This document shows positions 53,584-64,000 of a stretch of 64,000 nucleotides of DNA, one piece after another. The translations under genes and the position numbers were made by a program. The stretch is from Vicia villosa (Eukaryota; Streptophyta; Magnoliopsida; Fabales; Fabaceae). Location of the stretch: NCBI RefSeq assembly GCF_029867415.1, contig NW_026705407.1, positions 650,943 to 714,942 of the forward strand, given 5' to 3'. A model generated the notes under the pieces. It had not been told where the DNA came from, ran no database searches, and saw only the letters and a list, made by a program, of their open reading frames with translations. How positions within the stretch are numbered: position 1 is the first letter of the stretch; every line of letters starts with the position of its first letter.

Positions 53584-55170
53584 TCACTGCTTCTGATTGT
53601 CATTCTTAAGAAATGATCTGGTTCTGATAGGATCATCTTTCTTCCCAAGGATCACATCTTCTGAATGAGCTGAAGCAAGTCTAGGTGATCTTCTGACTGT
53701 TGGCTCTTCAGAAATCCTGAGATTCTCTAAAGATGCAGCAACTTGATCTTCTGATCCATTGCTTCTGAGACTATCAGCTTCTGCAGCTTTGCTTCTTGGT
53801 TCTACAGCTTCTGATATATCAATATCTATATCTGCAAAATTCTCAAACTGCTTTGGTTTTTCAAGACCAAGCTTATCATCAAACCTGATATTGATTGATT
53901 CTTCTACAATCAATGTTTCAGTATTGTATACTCTGTAGACTTTAGAGCGTTCAGAATATCCAAGAAGTAAACACTTTTGTGCTTTAGAATTAAACTTACC
54001 AAGATGATCTTTAGTATTCAGAATAAAACATACACATCCAAAAGGATGGAAATATGAAATGTTGGGCTTTCTGTTCTTCCACAATTCATAAGAAGTCTTA
54101 TTTAGAATAGGTCTGATAGAGATTCTATTCTGAATATAACACGCAGTGTTTATTGCTTCTGCCCAGAAATGCTTAGCCATATTGGTTTCGTTGATCATGG
54201 TTCTGGCCATTTCTTGTAGAGTCCTATTCTTTCGCTCTACAACTCCATTTTGCTGTGGAGTTATAGGACAAGAGAAATCATGGGCAATACCATTTTCTTT
54301 GAAGAACTCCTCAAAGAATCTGTTCTCAAATTCGCCAGCATGATCACTTCTGACCTTTATGATTTTGCACTCTTTCTCAGATTGGATCTGAGTGCAGAAT
54401 TCAAAGAACACTGAATGAGACTCATCCTTGTGTTTTAAGAACTTTACCCATGTCCAGTGGCTATAATCATCAACGATGACTAATCCATATTTCTTCCCTT
54501 TGACAGATGCTGTTTTGACTGGTCCAAACAGATCAATGTGCAGAAGTTCTAACGGCCTTGAGGAAGACACAACATTCTTAGATTTGAATGCAGTTCTGGA
54601 GAACTTGCCCTTCTAACATGCTTCACAAAGAGCATCTGATTTGTATTTCAGATTTGGGAGACCTCTGACCAGATTTAGTTTGTTAATCTGAGAAATCTTT
54701 CTCAAACTAGCATGTCCTAATTTTCTGTGCCAGACCCATTGCTCTTCAGAAACAGACATAAGACAAGTCACCTTCTGCTTCTCAAGATCAGAAAGATCAA
54801 TCTTATAAATGTTGTTCTTTCTCTTACCTGTAAATAGGATTGAGCCATCCTTCTGACTTACAGCCTTGCAAGACTTTTGATTGAAGATTATATCATAACC
54901 ATTGTCACTTAATTGACTTATGGACAATAAGTTATGCGTTAATCCTTCTACAAGAAGTACATTAGTTATGGAAGGAGAGTTACCAAGACTTATGGTTCCA
55001 GAGCCAATGATTTTGCCCTTCTGATCTCCTCCAAACTTGACTTCTCCACCTGGTTTAAGCACCAGGTCTTGGAATGTAGACCTTCTTCCCGTCATGTGTC
55101 GCGAGCACCCAGAGTCCAGGTACCATGACATTTTGCTTTTTGTCCTCTTTGCCGCCAAGGATATCTGCAA
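53584..55170 (-). pseudogene. Copia protease and integrase (broken)
   Basis: Protease has WYLDSGCSRHMTG. A GAG-pre-integrase zinc finger follows (WHRKLGH..CEAC). The integrase core has LLHIDLFGP, VRSDHAGEFEN and GVVERKNRTLQE, so D-D-E is present; it ends in an RSPRLASAH-type tail. TAG at 54613-54615 interrupts the frame right after CEAC. At 53584, soon after DPIRTRS, the reading frame ends and RT and RNase H, which should follow, are absent. It overlaps the upstream gag frame (55055-55170) in another phase, indicating a frameshift near 55130. Confidence 0.85.
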
Positions 55171-56817
55171 CAGAAATTATCTTCTCCTTAGGTACCCACA
55201 ATTTCTTGGGTCCTTTCTTGTTAGTTCTCCTCAAGTTCTGATTGAACTTGGGTTTAGCAAAATATTTAACAGGAGGAACAACATGATATTCTTTAGGTTT
55301 GTCAGCATGATATTTCTTAGGATGTGTCACATGCTTCTTGGTGTGAACAGTGTTAAACTTCTGTGCATGTGAAGTGAGCCTAATATCATGAGCATGGCCA
55401 TATTTGAACTGATCATACAATGGCTTGTATGTGATCTTCAGATCATCAACAGGTTCAAATTTATGTGAGGTATCACCCTCATAGCCAAAACCAAACCTTC
55501 TGTTTCCAGAAACACCATATATCATAGAAGCAAGATGACTTCTGCCAATACTTCTAGATAAGAACTTTCTGAAGCTCGAGTCATATTCTTTCAGAATATG
55601 ATTCATGCTAGGAATGGATTTTTCTGTTTCAGAAGGAGATCCACTATCTTTGGATAGATTTAAAACTTTTTCCTTCAGTTCAGAATTTTCCAATTCCAGC
55701 TTCTTAGTTTCAAATTCAAACTGCTTTTTCAGCTTTTTGTATTTGATACTAAGATGAGCCTTGAGTTCCAGAAGTTCTGTTAAACTAGAAACTAACTCTT
55801 CTCTAGATAGTTCAGAAAATACCTCTTCAGAATTTGATTTTGATGTAGATTCTGATCCATCATCTTCTATAGCCATCAGCGCGAAGTTGGCCTGCTCTCC
55901 TTCAGAGTCTGATTCTGATTCTGATTCAGAATCATCCCATGTTGCCATAAGACCTTTCTTCTTATGAAACTTCTTCTTGGGATTCTTCTTCTGAAGTTTT
56001 GGACACTCGTTCTTGTAATGTCCAGGCTCATTGCACTCATAGCAGACAGCCTTCTTCTTGTCAGATCTTCTGTCACCAGAAGATTCTCCTCGTTCAAATC
56101 TCTTTGAACTTCTGAAGCCTCTGAACTTCCTTTGCTTGCTCTTCCAGAGTTGGTTTACCCTTTTGGAGATCATGGACAGTTCATCTTCTTCTTCAGATTC
56201 TGATTCTTCAGGATCTTCTTCTCTAGCCTGAAAAGCGTTAGTGCATTTTTTAACATTAGATTTTAATGCAATAGACTTACCTTTCTTCTAAGGTTCATTT
56301 GCGTCAAGTTCAATCTCATGACTCCTCAGGGCACTGATCAGCTCTTCCAAAGAAACTTCATTCAGATTCTTCGCAATCTTGAATGCAGTCACCATTGGGC
56401 CCCATCTTCTGGGCAAGCTTCTGATGATCTTCTTTACATGATCAACTTTGGTGTAGCCTTTGTCCAGAACTCTTAATCCAGCAGTCAGAGTTTGATATCT
56501 TGAAAACATCTTCTCAATGTCTTCATCATCCTCCATCTTGAAGGCTTCGTACTTCTGGATTAGTGCAAGAGCTTTGGTCTCCTTAACTTGAGCATTTCCT
56601 TCATGAGTCATTTTCAAGGACTCATATATGTCATGGGCCGTTTCCCTGTTAGATATCTTCTCATACTCAGCATGAGAGATAGCATTCAGCAAAACAATCC
56701 TGCATTTGTGATGATTTTTGAAATCTTTCTTTTGATCATCAGTCATTTCGCTTCTTGTGAGCCTTACACCAGTAGTTTTAACAGGATGTTTGTAACCATC
56801 CAACAGAAGATCCCATA
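55055..56817 (-). pseudogene. gag: Copia gag with zinc knuckle (broken, 5' cut)
   Basis: The N-terminus is removed by LTR B at 56818; the first codons seen are WDLLLDGYK. The capsid part is like UBN2-type copia gag (YESLKMTHEGNAQVKE, SLPRRWGPMVTAFKIAKNLNE). TAG at 56288-56290 breaks the frame, which continues with a basic region, one CCHC knuckle (CYECNEPGHYKNEC), a long S/E-rich acidic stretch and a leucine-rich coiled segment (LSIKYKKLKKQFEFETKKLE). Confidence 0.8.
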
Positions 56818-57021
56818 TGTGGACCGTCCTTTCGGGCCATACCCCTCCCGTGGGTGGGATACGTGAACTGACTCCTTTTTTGTCGATCGGACGCTTTCGC
56901 GTCTCTTTTGAAAAAAAGTTTACAGAGTCGCCACCGACCTTTTATTTTATCCAATGAAGGAAAGGTTTATAAAAGAAACAGAAAAAAGACCTTTGAGAGA
57001 TTCTGGGTAAGGGGGTAGGTT

Positions 57022-57069
57022 ATACAAAGGGAAGGTGTTAGCACCCTTTGTATCCATGGTTATCCATGG
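57022..57069 (-). other. Conserved LTR hairpin pair, LTR B
   Basis: The same CCATGG pair and 10-bp stem (57022-57031 with 57044-57053) as LTR A, with identical arms. Confidence 0.6.
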
Positions 57070-59142
57070 GCTCTTTAGTTTGCTTAGCTCATTTGCTTTA
57101 CTTTTCAATTGATTCGGAATGCTTTACCTGTGTTTTTGAAATACCTTTGCAAATAGAATTTGTAATGATCCTTGTGCGGATATATACAAATGCTTGTTTA
57201 TCTTTCGAAAGATGTTTTGAAAAGAACGTTAATTTTGTAATGATCCGTGTTTGGATGTATACAAAATATTGTCTTTTGGAAAATTTGTTTTGAAAAACAA
57301 CAGTGTATGAGAATTTTGTTTGTTTTGATTTTTGAGCAAGCAAACTAGGAGGTCTACCCTGAGTTAGGAGGTCTTTATCCTTGTTCCCTTTAAAAATCTA
57401 TCCATTCGTCGGATATAAACAAAAGGTTCGATTTTGTACTCGAAACAGTAGAAATGTAACTTTGATTTTGAAAAGAGTGAAAAGGGGTTACCCTAGGAGG
57501 TGCAAATGTGATTGTGATTGAATTCAGGTATTTATCTTTGAAGTTAGTGATCTGACGGTTCAGTTTTATCTTTGACATACACGCAGTTTATATGGGTGCT
57601 GGAAATTAAAATGCGGAAATGTAAAGTGCAGAAAGTAAATCTACGCTATTACATCGATTGTGCGGGAAATGTAAACTAGCCTATTTACATGAATTTGACA
57701 TCCTATACATTTATCTAGGAATTTTAAATTGCAAGAAATAAAAGGCATATTTTTGTATTTTTGTGATTTATTTTAAATATAATTAATGCATTATTAATTA
57801 ATTTAAAATAAAGAAAAGATGGAAATATGATTAAACCTAGCAAATAAGTTTAAAAATATGTACAAAATGTTTGTTAATTGATTTTAGAACAAAACTAATT
57901 TTTTTGGAATTTTTGAAATTTGTTTTTGGATTTTTTAAGTTAATTAAAACATAATTATGCAAATAATTACACAAATAATTAAAACTTGATGATAAAATTA
58001 TCCTAAATATGTACAAAATTAGTTTATGATATATAAACAATATTTAACACAAAGAACAATTTTTTTTATGATTTTTTGATTGGCTAGAATAATTAATAAG
58101 CAAATATATAAATACATACTAATTAATTATGAAAAATATTGAAATTTTGAAGAAAAATAAAATATTTTTGTTTCATAAAAATAATATATTATTTTAGAAG
58201 TTTAAAATATTTTTTGTGAATTTTTTGGGATTTTTTAACTATTTTTAATTATTTTTGCAAATAAAAATAAAATAAAATAGAAAATTAAAAAGGATACTAA
58301 TCTGGTGTGGAAGTCAGATGAAGGTGCATGGTGTGGTTGTGTGTTATGGTGTGTTGGATTCATTTTTAATGAAGATCTATGGCCCAGATTGAAGAGAGCA
58401 TGACATAATGATAAGACTGCATGCACTGAATTCAAAATGAATTCAAACTTTTGATGGGGTCCACACGCGCCAAAGCTGGCCAATGGAGAAGCCAGATGCG
58501 TCCACGCGTGCAGTCAAACATTCAACTACACTATTCATCATCTTCTCCAAGTTACCTGCGGATTTAGCTGCGAACTTACCTGCAATTTTACCTGCGGATT
58601 TCACCTTCGAATTTCTGGATTTTTGAAACCTACAAAAACGCATGAAAATAAAAACCACAAGGACCCAGATCTACTAAAGATGACCTCCTGAGTCCAATGG
58701 TGAGGTTAGTTTTCTCATTTGACCACGTTAAGTATGAACACGAAGAGGTTGAAGCTTTGAGCTTCAACCATGGCACCCCACGATTCAGGGCTTTAAACTC
58801 ACATGTTAAACGTTAGATCTACCCCATATGATCTCAAATGGATGGCAAAGGCATTAGATTGTGTTTAAATAAGCTTATAGTTTAGATATCACAAGTTGAT
58901 AATATGCATGAATATGTTATTTTTGAAATACGTATTCTATGAGTATGTAGCCATGGTTATTGCTTCTAACTTACTATATTAAGTGCCAGGAGATGATTAG
59001 AGCAATTGGTTTGTATTGATAGTGATTGAAATATATAATTCGAAAGTTACAAAGTATGGAGAATTTTGAGAATTTTTAGAGGTTTCTTTGCTATACTCTT
59101 GCTATCTCTTCGTGTCTCTTTTGTTGCTGAAGTATGCTACTC

Positions 59143-59150
59143 CTTTTATA
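59143..59150 (-). promoter_or_regulatory. Mid-LTR TATA box, LTR B
   Basis: TATAAAAG in the context GGCTATAAAAGGAG, the strongest core-promoter match in this LTR. Confidence 0.55.
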
Positions 59151-60491
59151 GCCAAAAGGCTGCTTGGAAGTGAAGCAATAAGCTATAGTTGTCTTTGTTG
59201 AAAGTTTGGTTCTTTAATATTAAAAAACTTTGAATTTTTGACCAAGCCTTGACTCCATTCAATGCTCTTGTCTTGGGCATCAATCTTCTGCAGAAAATTG
59301 AAGATTTTGGAGGTGAGTCATACTTGGAGACCAAGTCACCAATTATCCATGCAATTTTCTTTTGATTTTAATCTTAAAATAAGATAAAATCATGTCAAAA
59401 ATGGATAATATAGATGTGGGCTTTGTCTTGGTCGTGGGAGGCCCATAGTAACATGGCAAAGATGTTTGGACCATAAAAACTTGGACTCATTTGGAAAAAA
59501 AACATTTTTGAGCAATGTTGATTTCATGCATTTTCCCAAAATTTAGCCAACTTCAACAAGGTGTGAATCCTTCAATTTTTGTCATATGAAGGAGATCTTG
59601 CACTTTTTGGAAACCTCAAAGAGTCCTCTAACCAATGTCTTTGGTCTCATATCAAAATGATTTTTGGTTCTCCTTGTGTGTCCATTTGAAAAAAGTGTCT
59701 TTTTGTTGACTTTGAAAATGACCTGTAATGTCTTTGGCCATATTTTTCAAATGGTGAATGCTATGACCATGGGATCAATTGCATTTGAAAGATAATTGAA
59801 TTTCCTTCAAAATGAGCTTTGGTTGACATTTTTTGGATGAAGGATGAGAGAGTTATGATCAGTCAAAGTTGAGTTGACTTTTCAGGCAAAAACCCTAATT
59901 TTGAATCTTAGGGTTTTGTTGATTTTTGATCTTTCCTTGATGAATTGTGATCATCCAATGATCAAATGTTGAATCCTTTGACAAAATATGGACTTTGGCA
60001 AAAAATTTCATTTTTGACTGTCAGTTGACTTTTTTGGTCAAACGGGTCGTCTGTTGACTGTTTGAGCTGCTGACGGTGCGTCTGAGTGAATTGAAGTTTG
60101 AAAATTTGTATGATGGTACTTTGAGATGTATGGATGTATATGAAATCCATTTGAGCTCTCAAAACTTGTTGCTCCTGTTAAAACAAGAAAAACCCTGATT
60201 AGGGACTGTCTGTATAGGAGGCAGTTAAGCGTACCTGATTTTTGTGCAGTGCTGAGTTTCTGCTAATCGCGTGATATTCAGAAGACTTCTAACACAAAAA
60301 TCTTGGAAATTTGAATTGTGAATGATTGATTTGATTGATTGTACAAATCACTGAGAATTGTACTGTCTGCAGTCTGGCTGTCAACTGACTGTTCGTGTAC
60401 TGAAGCAGCAGTTAAAGTGAAAAATCAACTGTCAAAGTTAATTTTCTTTTTTGTTGTTATTTTTGTTTTTGTTTGGTGTGAAGCATGAAAA

Positions 60492-60497
60492 TTTATT
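60492..60497 (-). terminator. Candidate poly(A) signal of U3 cassette, LTR B
   Basis: AATAAA, 267 nt after the stop of the 55-codon ORF, matching position 542 in LTR A. Confidence 0.35.
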
Positions 60498-60763
60498 TAC
60501 ATGACTTGTTAGAAAACAGAAACATAATAAATAACTGATATTTACAGTATGTGGGCAAAATTACCGATAATAACCTGAAAATTATTTACTGCACAGAAAT
60601 AGAAATATTTGACTGGCAGAAAACACAAAAAATATTATCTTAGTAATTAAGCAATATTATGACAAATAGTACAACATTTAATACTGACAGCATAAATATT
60701 ACATACTATTGAACAGTACGACGAATAGACGGTACGTTTAAGAAATAAGAAATACGGCAAATT

Positions 60764-60931
60764 TTAAGAATGACGATTGATGACCCATGCTATGAACAAT
60801 AACATGTAGATGATTGGGAGCATAGCCATTGCAGGTCCACATTCCTCAAGACTATGTAGGCAGAAGAAAGTCATGATCACCGTAGCAATGGTGATGACTG
60901 TAAGAAACAGTGTCTCTATCCATTTTGCCAT
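60764..60931 (-). CDS. 55-aa two-hydrophobic-segment protein, LTR B copy
   Basis: Second copy of the U3 ORF of LTR A: MAKWIETLFLTV.. to ..AWVINRHS, 55 codons and TAA. Both hydrophobic segments and the intervening cysteine (EECGPAM) are kept. Substitutions within the helices are hydrophobic for hydrophobic (T/M, V/F, F/M). The first ATG after the TATA box is again this one (AGAATGG context). The agreement in length and frame between two diverged LTRs is the main evidence that it is more than a chance ORF. Function unknown. Confidence 0.5.
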   Translation of the reverse strand: MAKWIETLFLTVITIATVIMTFFCLHSLEECGPAMAMLPIIYMLLFIAWVINRHS

Positions 60932-61024
60932 TCTTGCTAGGGAAGAAGAGAAAATAGATATGAGATGGGAATTTGAAAGATGAGTTGGAATTTGATGTGA
61001 GATTTTATGAAAGAAAATGAGAGG

Positions 61025-61032
61025 TATTTATA
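61025..61032 (-). promoter_or_regulatory. TATA box of U3 cassette, LTR B
   Basis: TATAAATA 101 bp upstream of the ORF, as in LTR A. Confidence 0.6.
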
Positions 61033-61546
61033 GAATGGAAAGATGATAGAGACGTTGGGGAATGATGTGATTCCGTACAAATGGAAATTTGAGTGGAAGT
61101 GAGATTTGAAAGAAAGTGTAAGGTATTGTTGGAAAAAGAGAGATGGAGAATAAAGTTGAGATTTGAATTTGAAAGGAGAGATTTGAAAAGATTTTGAAAA
61201 TAATGGAATATAGTACAAAAGTTAGTGGGAAACCAAAAACAATTGTTACCAATACAGTGTGAGTTTCCTGCTTTTGCGCCTGCAAAAAGATTTAACCCTG
61301 CATGAACTGTGTTAGTACTATTTATCTGTAAAATAAATAGTATTTGTGGTGTAATGAACAGCATTTGGCGTTTGCGTAAGAATAAATTCCACTGTTAGCC
61401 AAGTTACTGTGTAAGAGAAATTTCTGAAATTTAAGTACTTCATATGCTAGGATATTTGAAATAAAAATCCATGATTATATGAAACTCTTAATTTTCAGAT
61501 TGGAGTTTTCTTGAAAAAAGATGCGGGCAAATTTTGGGGTATAACA

Positions 61547-61573
61547 GTTGCCCCTATTCAATCTTCTTAAACC
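61547..61573 (-). promoter_or_regulatory. Polypurine tract of element B
   Basis: Transcript-sense GGTTTAAGAAGATTGAAT then AGGGGCAAC directly precedes the LTR. Nearly identical to element D. Confidence 0.75.
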
Positions 61574-63439
61574 TGAAGAGATTGTCTGAAATCTGAGGGT
61601 AGAAGATGATTGAATAAATAGATGCCCTGAAAATTTGCACTTACCTTGATCAGCAGAGATGTTGGAAGTTGCATTTGAATGTTGTCTGTGAAATGTTGTT
61701 GGCAGATTGAAACATTACCTGAGATGGGCTTTTCGAATGCCACCTGGACAATGTGTTGATGGTTTGTTCATCAGAATGAATCTGTTGATTATATCTTGAT
61801 GAAGGACTTGAAAGTTGATCATTGTGGAACCGTCTGAGGTATCACTTTAGATCTGCAAGATTAGATCGTTCTGGAACCGTCAGAGGTATCGCCTTAGATC
61901 TGCAAGATTAGATCGTTCTGGAACCGTCAGAGGTATCGCCTTAGATCTGCAATGTTAGATCGTTCTGGAACCGTCGGAGGTATCGCCTTAGATCTGAAAT
62001 GCTAGATCGTTCTGGAACCGTCGGAGGTATCGTCTTAGATCTGCAATGCTAGATCGTTCTGGAACCGTCTGAGGTATCGCCTTAGATCTGAAATGCTAGA
62101 TCGTTCTGGAACCGTCTGAGGTATCGTCTTAGATCTGCAATGCTAGATCGTTCTGGAACCGTCGGAGGTATCGTCTTAGATCTGCAATGCTAGATCGTTT
62201 TGGAACCGTCTGAGGTATCGCCTTAGACTAGCAATGTTAGATGATAAATGAGTTGAGAATGAGAGTTCTTCAGAGTGAATCTTTGGTTTGATTGTATCTG
62301 AAAGGACTGTTTGTCTGAATAAGATTCAGGATGAACACTGCATGTGAGTGAGAACATCTTTGCTGAAGACATCTGTCTACCTGAAAAATCAAGTTAATAA
62401 TATGCGATGTCTACGATGCATGTATGATATGAGATCCTCGAGCTAGAGGAGAAATATGCAAGTTATGTTGTGTATGAATATGCGTATGATGCATGATTGT
62501 GAATGTGAATATGAGTGTGATGCATGGTTTATGCAGCTTAGAGCGTGTCAAGCTCCTGATTGGGAAAATAAATCCCAACTTAGTCGTCAAGAAATGAAGG
62601 CATTGTGATTGGGAAAATAAATCCCTGCTAGCCATTTGGAAGTGAAGGCATCGTGGTTGTTGATGATCTTCTGTCTCGCTTGAGTACCCTGGGTTGGGGA
62701 AATTCTTTGAGAACCAGGATGTTCTATTGAAGGATCTTTGATTACTGCTCGGGGATGAACAGTAGTTTTGAGAGTTCGGACTGTGACGCCCTTTGGAGTG
62801 GGAATGAGGAAGATGCATAATCCTCCGATGCACTATCTGACCAAGTTTGGGTGCGGAGATCACACCTTCTGAAGACAGTAATCTGGAACAACCCTGCTGG
62901 GGAATAAGACTTCTTTCGAAAGAAAAATCTTTTTGAGGGATTTGTTGAGGAATGTGTCTCCATTGGGGAAACTTCCTTCTGATGCTGGTTTAGGATAATG
63001 TCCAAATAATTGGGACATGTCCGGAATGCTATTCCTGTTTTTCCTGGTAAACATCAATCATATTCAAATGCATATGTTCATTCAAAATATCATCGGGATG
63101 CTCGCGTATTCAAAACAGAAAAAATGAAAATGTTAGTTATAAGCTGCATTGATTTTTGAAAAGGTGCCGTGATAGGCGGATTAGTATAGGGAGACAACAA
63201 TCCTAGAAGTAGGAAATTGTCAGAAAGTTTTGAAAAGTATTTATGAAAAGAAATAGCTATGTGAGAACGATCCAGTCAAGTTTCAATTCTGCTATTGCCA
63301 ATCTGTCTTCGAGCATCTCATCCCTCACTTGTTGGAAGAAAGTGATTGGACTGATTGGTGTCTTTGAGGTGTTGAACCTTGTCGGTGAGTAGGCAGCTGA
63401 GCGGGACATAGTTGTATGCTTTATTCCCTAATTTTTGCC
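61574..63439 (-). other. 3' UTR of element B
   Basis: Contains the 47-bp array and a short repeat of 'gattgggaaaataaatccc' (62556-62636). The ORFs at 62411-63057 are unconserved and I do not support them. Confidence 0.5.
61816..62243 (-). repeat. 47-bp tandem array in 3' UTR of B
   Basis: Nine copies with an exact 47-bp period ('tggaaccgtc' at 61825, 61872, 61919, 61966, 62013, 62060, 62107, 62154, 62201). A few substitutions per copy, no spacers. Confidence 0.95.
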
Positions 63440-63578
63440 TAGGCTGCCCTTTCAGGTTTTCAGCCTACCGGGATTGTATTTGTTTTGTCTCTAATTTTTG
63501 CCTGGATCGCCCTTTCGGGTTTTCAATCCACCGAGACGCTCATTTTTGCCTAAGTTGCCCTTTCAGGTTTTCAGCTTA
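63440..63578 (-). other. Three tandem covarying stem-loops after pol, element B
   Basis: Hairpins at 63551-63578, 63503-63530 and 63440-63467. RNA-sense stems are TAAGCTG/CAACTTA (one mismatch), TGGATTG/CGATCCA (one G-U) and TAGGCTG/CAGCCTA. Loop and flanks are the same as in element 1. The TAA ending pol forms the first bases of the first stem. Confidence 0.75.
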
Positions 63579-64000
63579 GCGAGCTGTATATATTTTTTTT
63601 TTTAAAGCAAAGTACTTTTTGACTATGTCCGCATTCACAGGGTGTGGGAAATCCTCGCCATCCATGGTGGTAAGCAACATGGCACCGCCGGAGAATATTT
63701 TCTTGATTATGAATGGTCCCTCGTAGGTGGGGGTCCATTTGCCTCTGGGATCACCTTGTGGTAAGATGATGCGTTTGATAACCAAGCCACCAGTTTGGTA
63801 TGCTTGACTTTTGACTTTCTTGTTGAATGCTTTGATCATGCGCTTTTGGTATAGCTGGCCATGACAGATAGCTGCAAGTCTTTTCTCATCGATCAAGTGT
63901 ATTTGGTCGAATCGAGTTTGAATCCAATCGTCTTCGTCTAGATCGGCTTCTTTCATGATCCTTAAGGAAGGAATCTGGATTTCGATTGGGAGAACTGCTT
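63576..64000 (-). CDS. pol: Ogre integrase C-terminus, element B (partial)
   Basis: Open to the right window edge and ending with TAA at 63576. Homologous to 5963-5664 of element 1: KAFNKKVKSQAYQTGGLVIK, GKWTPTYEGPFIIKKIFSGG and PHPVNADIVKKYF. This is the C-terminal DNA-binding-like part of the integrase polyprotein. Its last eleven codons (ALKKKIYTAR and stop) run into the first 3' UTR hairpin. No stop or frameshift is seen in this part, unlike element 1. Confidence 0.8.
   Translation of the reverse strand, partial: AVLPIEIQIPSLRIMKEADLDEDDWIQTRFDQIHLIDEKRLAAICHGQLYQKRMIKAFNKKVKSQAYQTGGLVIKRIILPQGDPRGKWTPTYEGPFIIKKIFSGGAMLLTTMDGEDFPHPVNADIVKKYFALKKKIYTAR

Larger units (their letters stand above)
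47575..56817 (-). mobile_element. Sirevirus-like Ty1/copia element, RT deleted, 5' end cut
   Basis: Minus sense, descending: gag (cut at 56817 by LTR B), protease, integrase, then directly the env-like ORF, 3' UTR, PPT and 3' LTR. Copia order (integrase before RT), the LTR start TGTTAGAACAAGATTTG and an env-like ORF after pol fit the Sirevirus/SIRE group. There is no RT-RNase H. It is inserted in Athila ORF3 (flank CTGGA). Confidence 0.85.
56818..61546 (-). mobile_element. 3' LTR of Ogre element B (4.73 kb)
   Basis: Transcript-sense start is TGTTATACCCCAAAATTTGC and the end GGTCCACA. Same family as LTR A. Contents in order: U3 cassette (TATA 61032-61025, ORF 60931-60764, AATAAA 60497-60492), mid-LTR TATA 59150-59143, hairpin pair 57069-57022, and the GGTCGGTGGCGACTC block near the end. 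Other ORFs in it are not supported. Confidence 0.9.
56818..64000 (-). mobile_element. Ogre-type element B (3' part)
   Basis: Minus sense: end of pol (64000-63576), 3' UTR with hairpins and a tandem array, PPT, and a complete 3' LTR (61546-56818). It is inserted in the Sirevirus gag (flank CCATA). The 5' part lies beyond the right edge. Confidence 0.85.

Noticed and set aside
61005..61364. 119-aa minus-strand ORF upstream of the U3 cassette in B
   Set aside because: Low-complexity S/F/L-rich and spans the TATA region. Its counterpart in A lies mostly outside the window, so it cannot be tested.
61816..62243. CRISPR-like arrays (47-bp and 64-bp repeats)
   Set aside because: Units abut with no unique spacers, and the context is a plant retroelement 3' UTR.

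Overview
This window is plant nuclear DNA made almost entirely of nested LTR retrotransposons; I found no convincing host gene. Very long (about 3.2-4.9 kb) LTRs, an extra ORF upstream of gag, an intron between protease and reverse transcriptase, two RNase H domains and tandem repeats in the 3' UTR are the marks of the Ty3/gypsy Tat/Ogre lineage. Their abundance suggests a large-genome legume, probably tribe Fabeae (pea, vetch, lentil relatives). The species is inferred, not read from the sequence.

Layout. 1-4124: plus-strand Ogre-type LTR (copy A), cut by the window edge and apparently inserted in the 3' UTR of element 1. 4125-21105: minus-strand Ogre element 1 with 3' UTR, pol, intron, gag-pro, ORF1, leader, PBS and a 4.9 kb 5' LTR; its 3' LTR is off the left edge. 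21106-27126: 3' UTR and LTR of a plus-strand Ogre (D). 27127-31592: plus-strand relic E with a duplicated gag and no polymerase. 31593-36190: minus-strand LTR C. 36191-47574: plus-strand Athila-type element, whose LTR holds a small deleted chromovirus (36577-39610) with a perfect 5-bp target duplication. 47575-56817: minus-strand Sirevirus-like Ty1/copia element with an env-like ORF but no reverse transcriptase. 56818-64000: minus-strand Ogre element B (3' LTR, 3' UTR, end of pol), same LTR family as A.

Nesting read from the boundaries: A sits in element 1, element 1 in D, D in E, LTR C in E, Athila in LTR C, the chromovirus in Athila, the Sirevirus in Athila ORF3, and B in the Sirevirus gag. 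Most coding regions carry stops, frameshifts or altered catalytic residues, so nothing here looks autonomous.

The most unusual signals are not the polyproteins. (1) LTRs A and B carry a gene-like cassette in U3: TATA box, first-AUG 55-codon ORF for a small protein with two hydrophobic segments, and a downstream AATAAA. (2) Just after pol, elements 1 and B carry three tandem stem-loops with a near-constant loop and stems that change in compensating pairs; D and E carry a two-hairpin version. (3) Five LTRs share a hairpin near their 3' ends whose arms also co-vary. (4) LTRs 1 and D contain tRNA-like A-box/B-box segments in the sense of the element. All comparisons were made by eye, without database searches or folding software.
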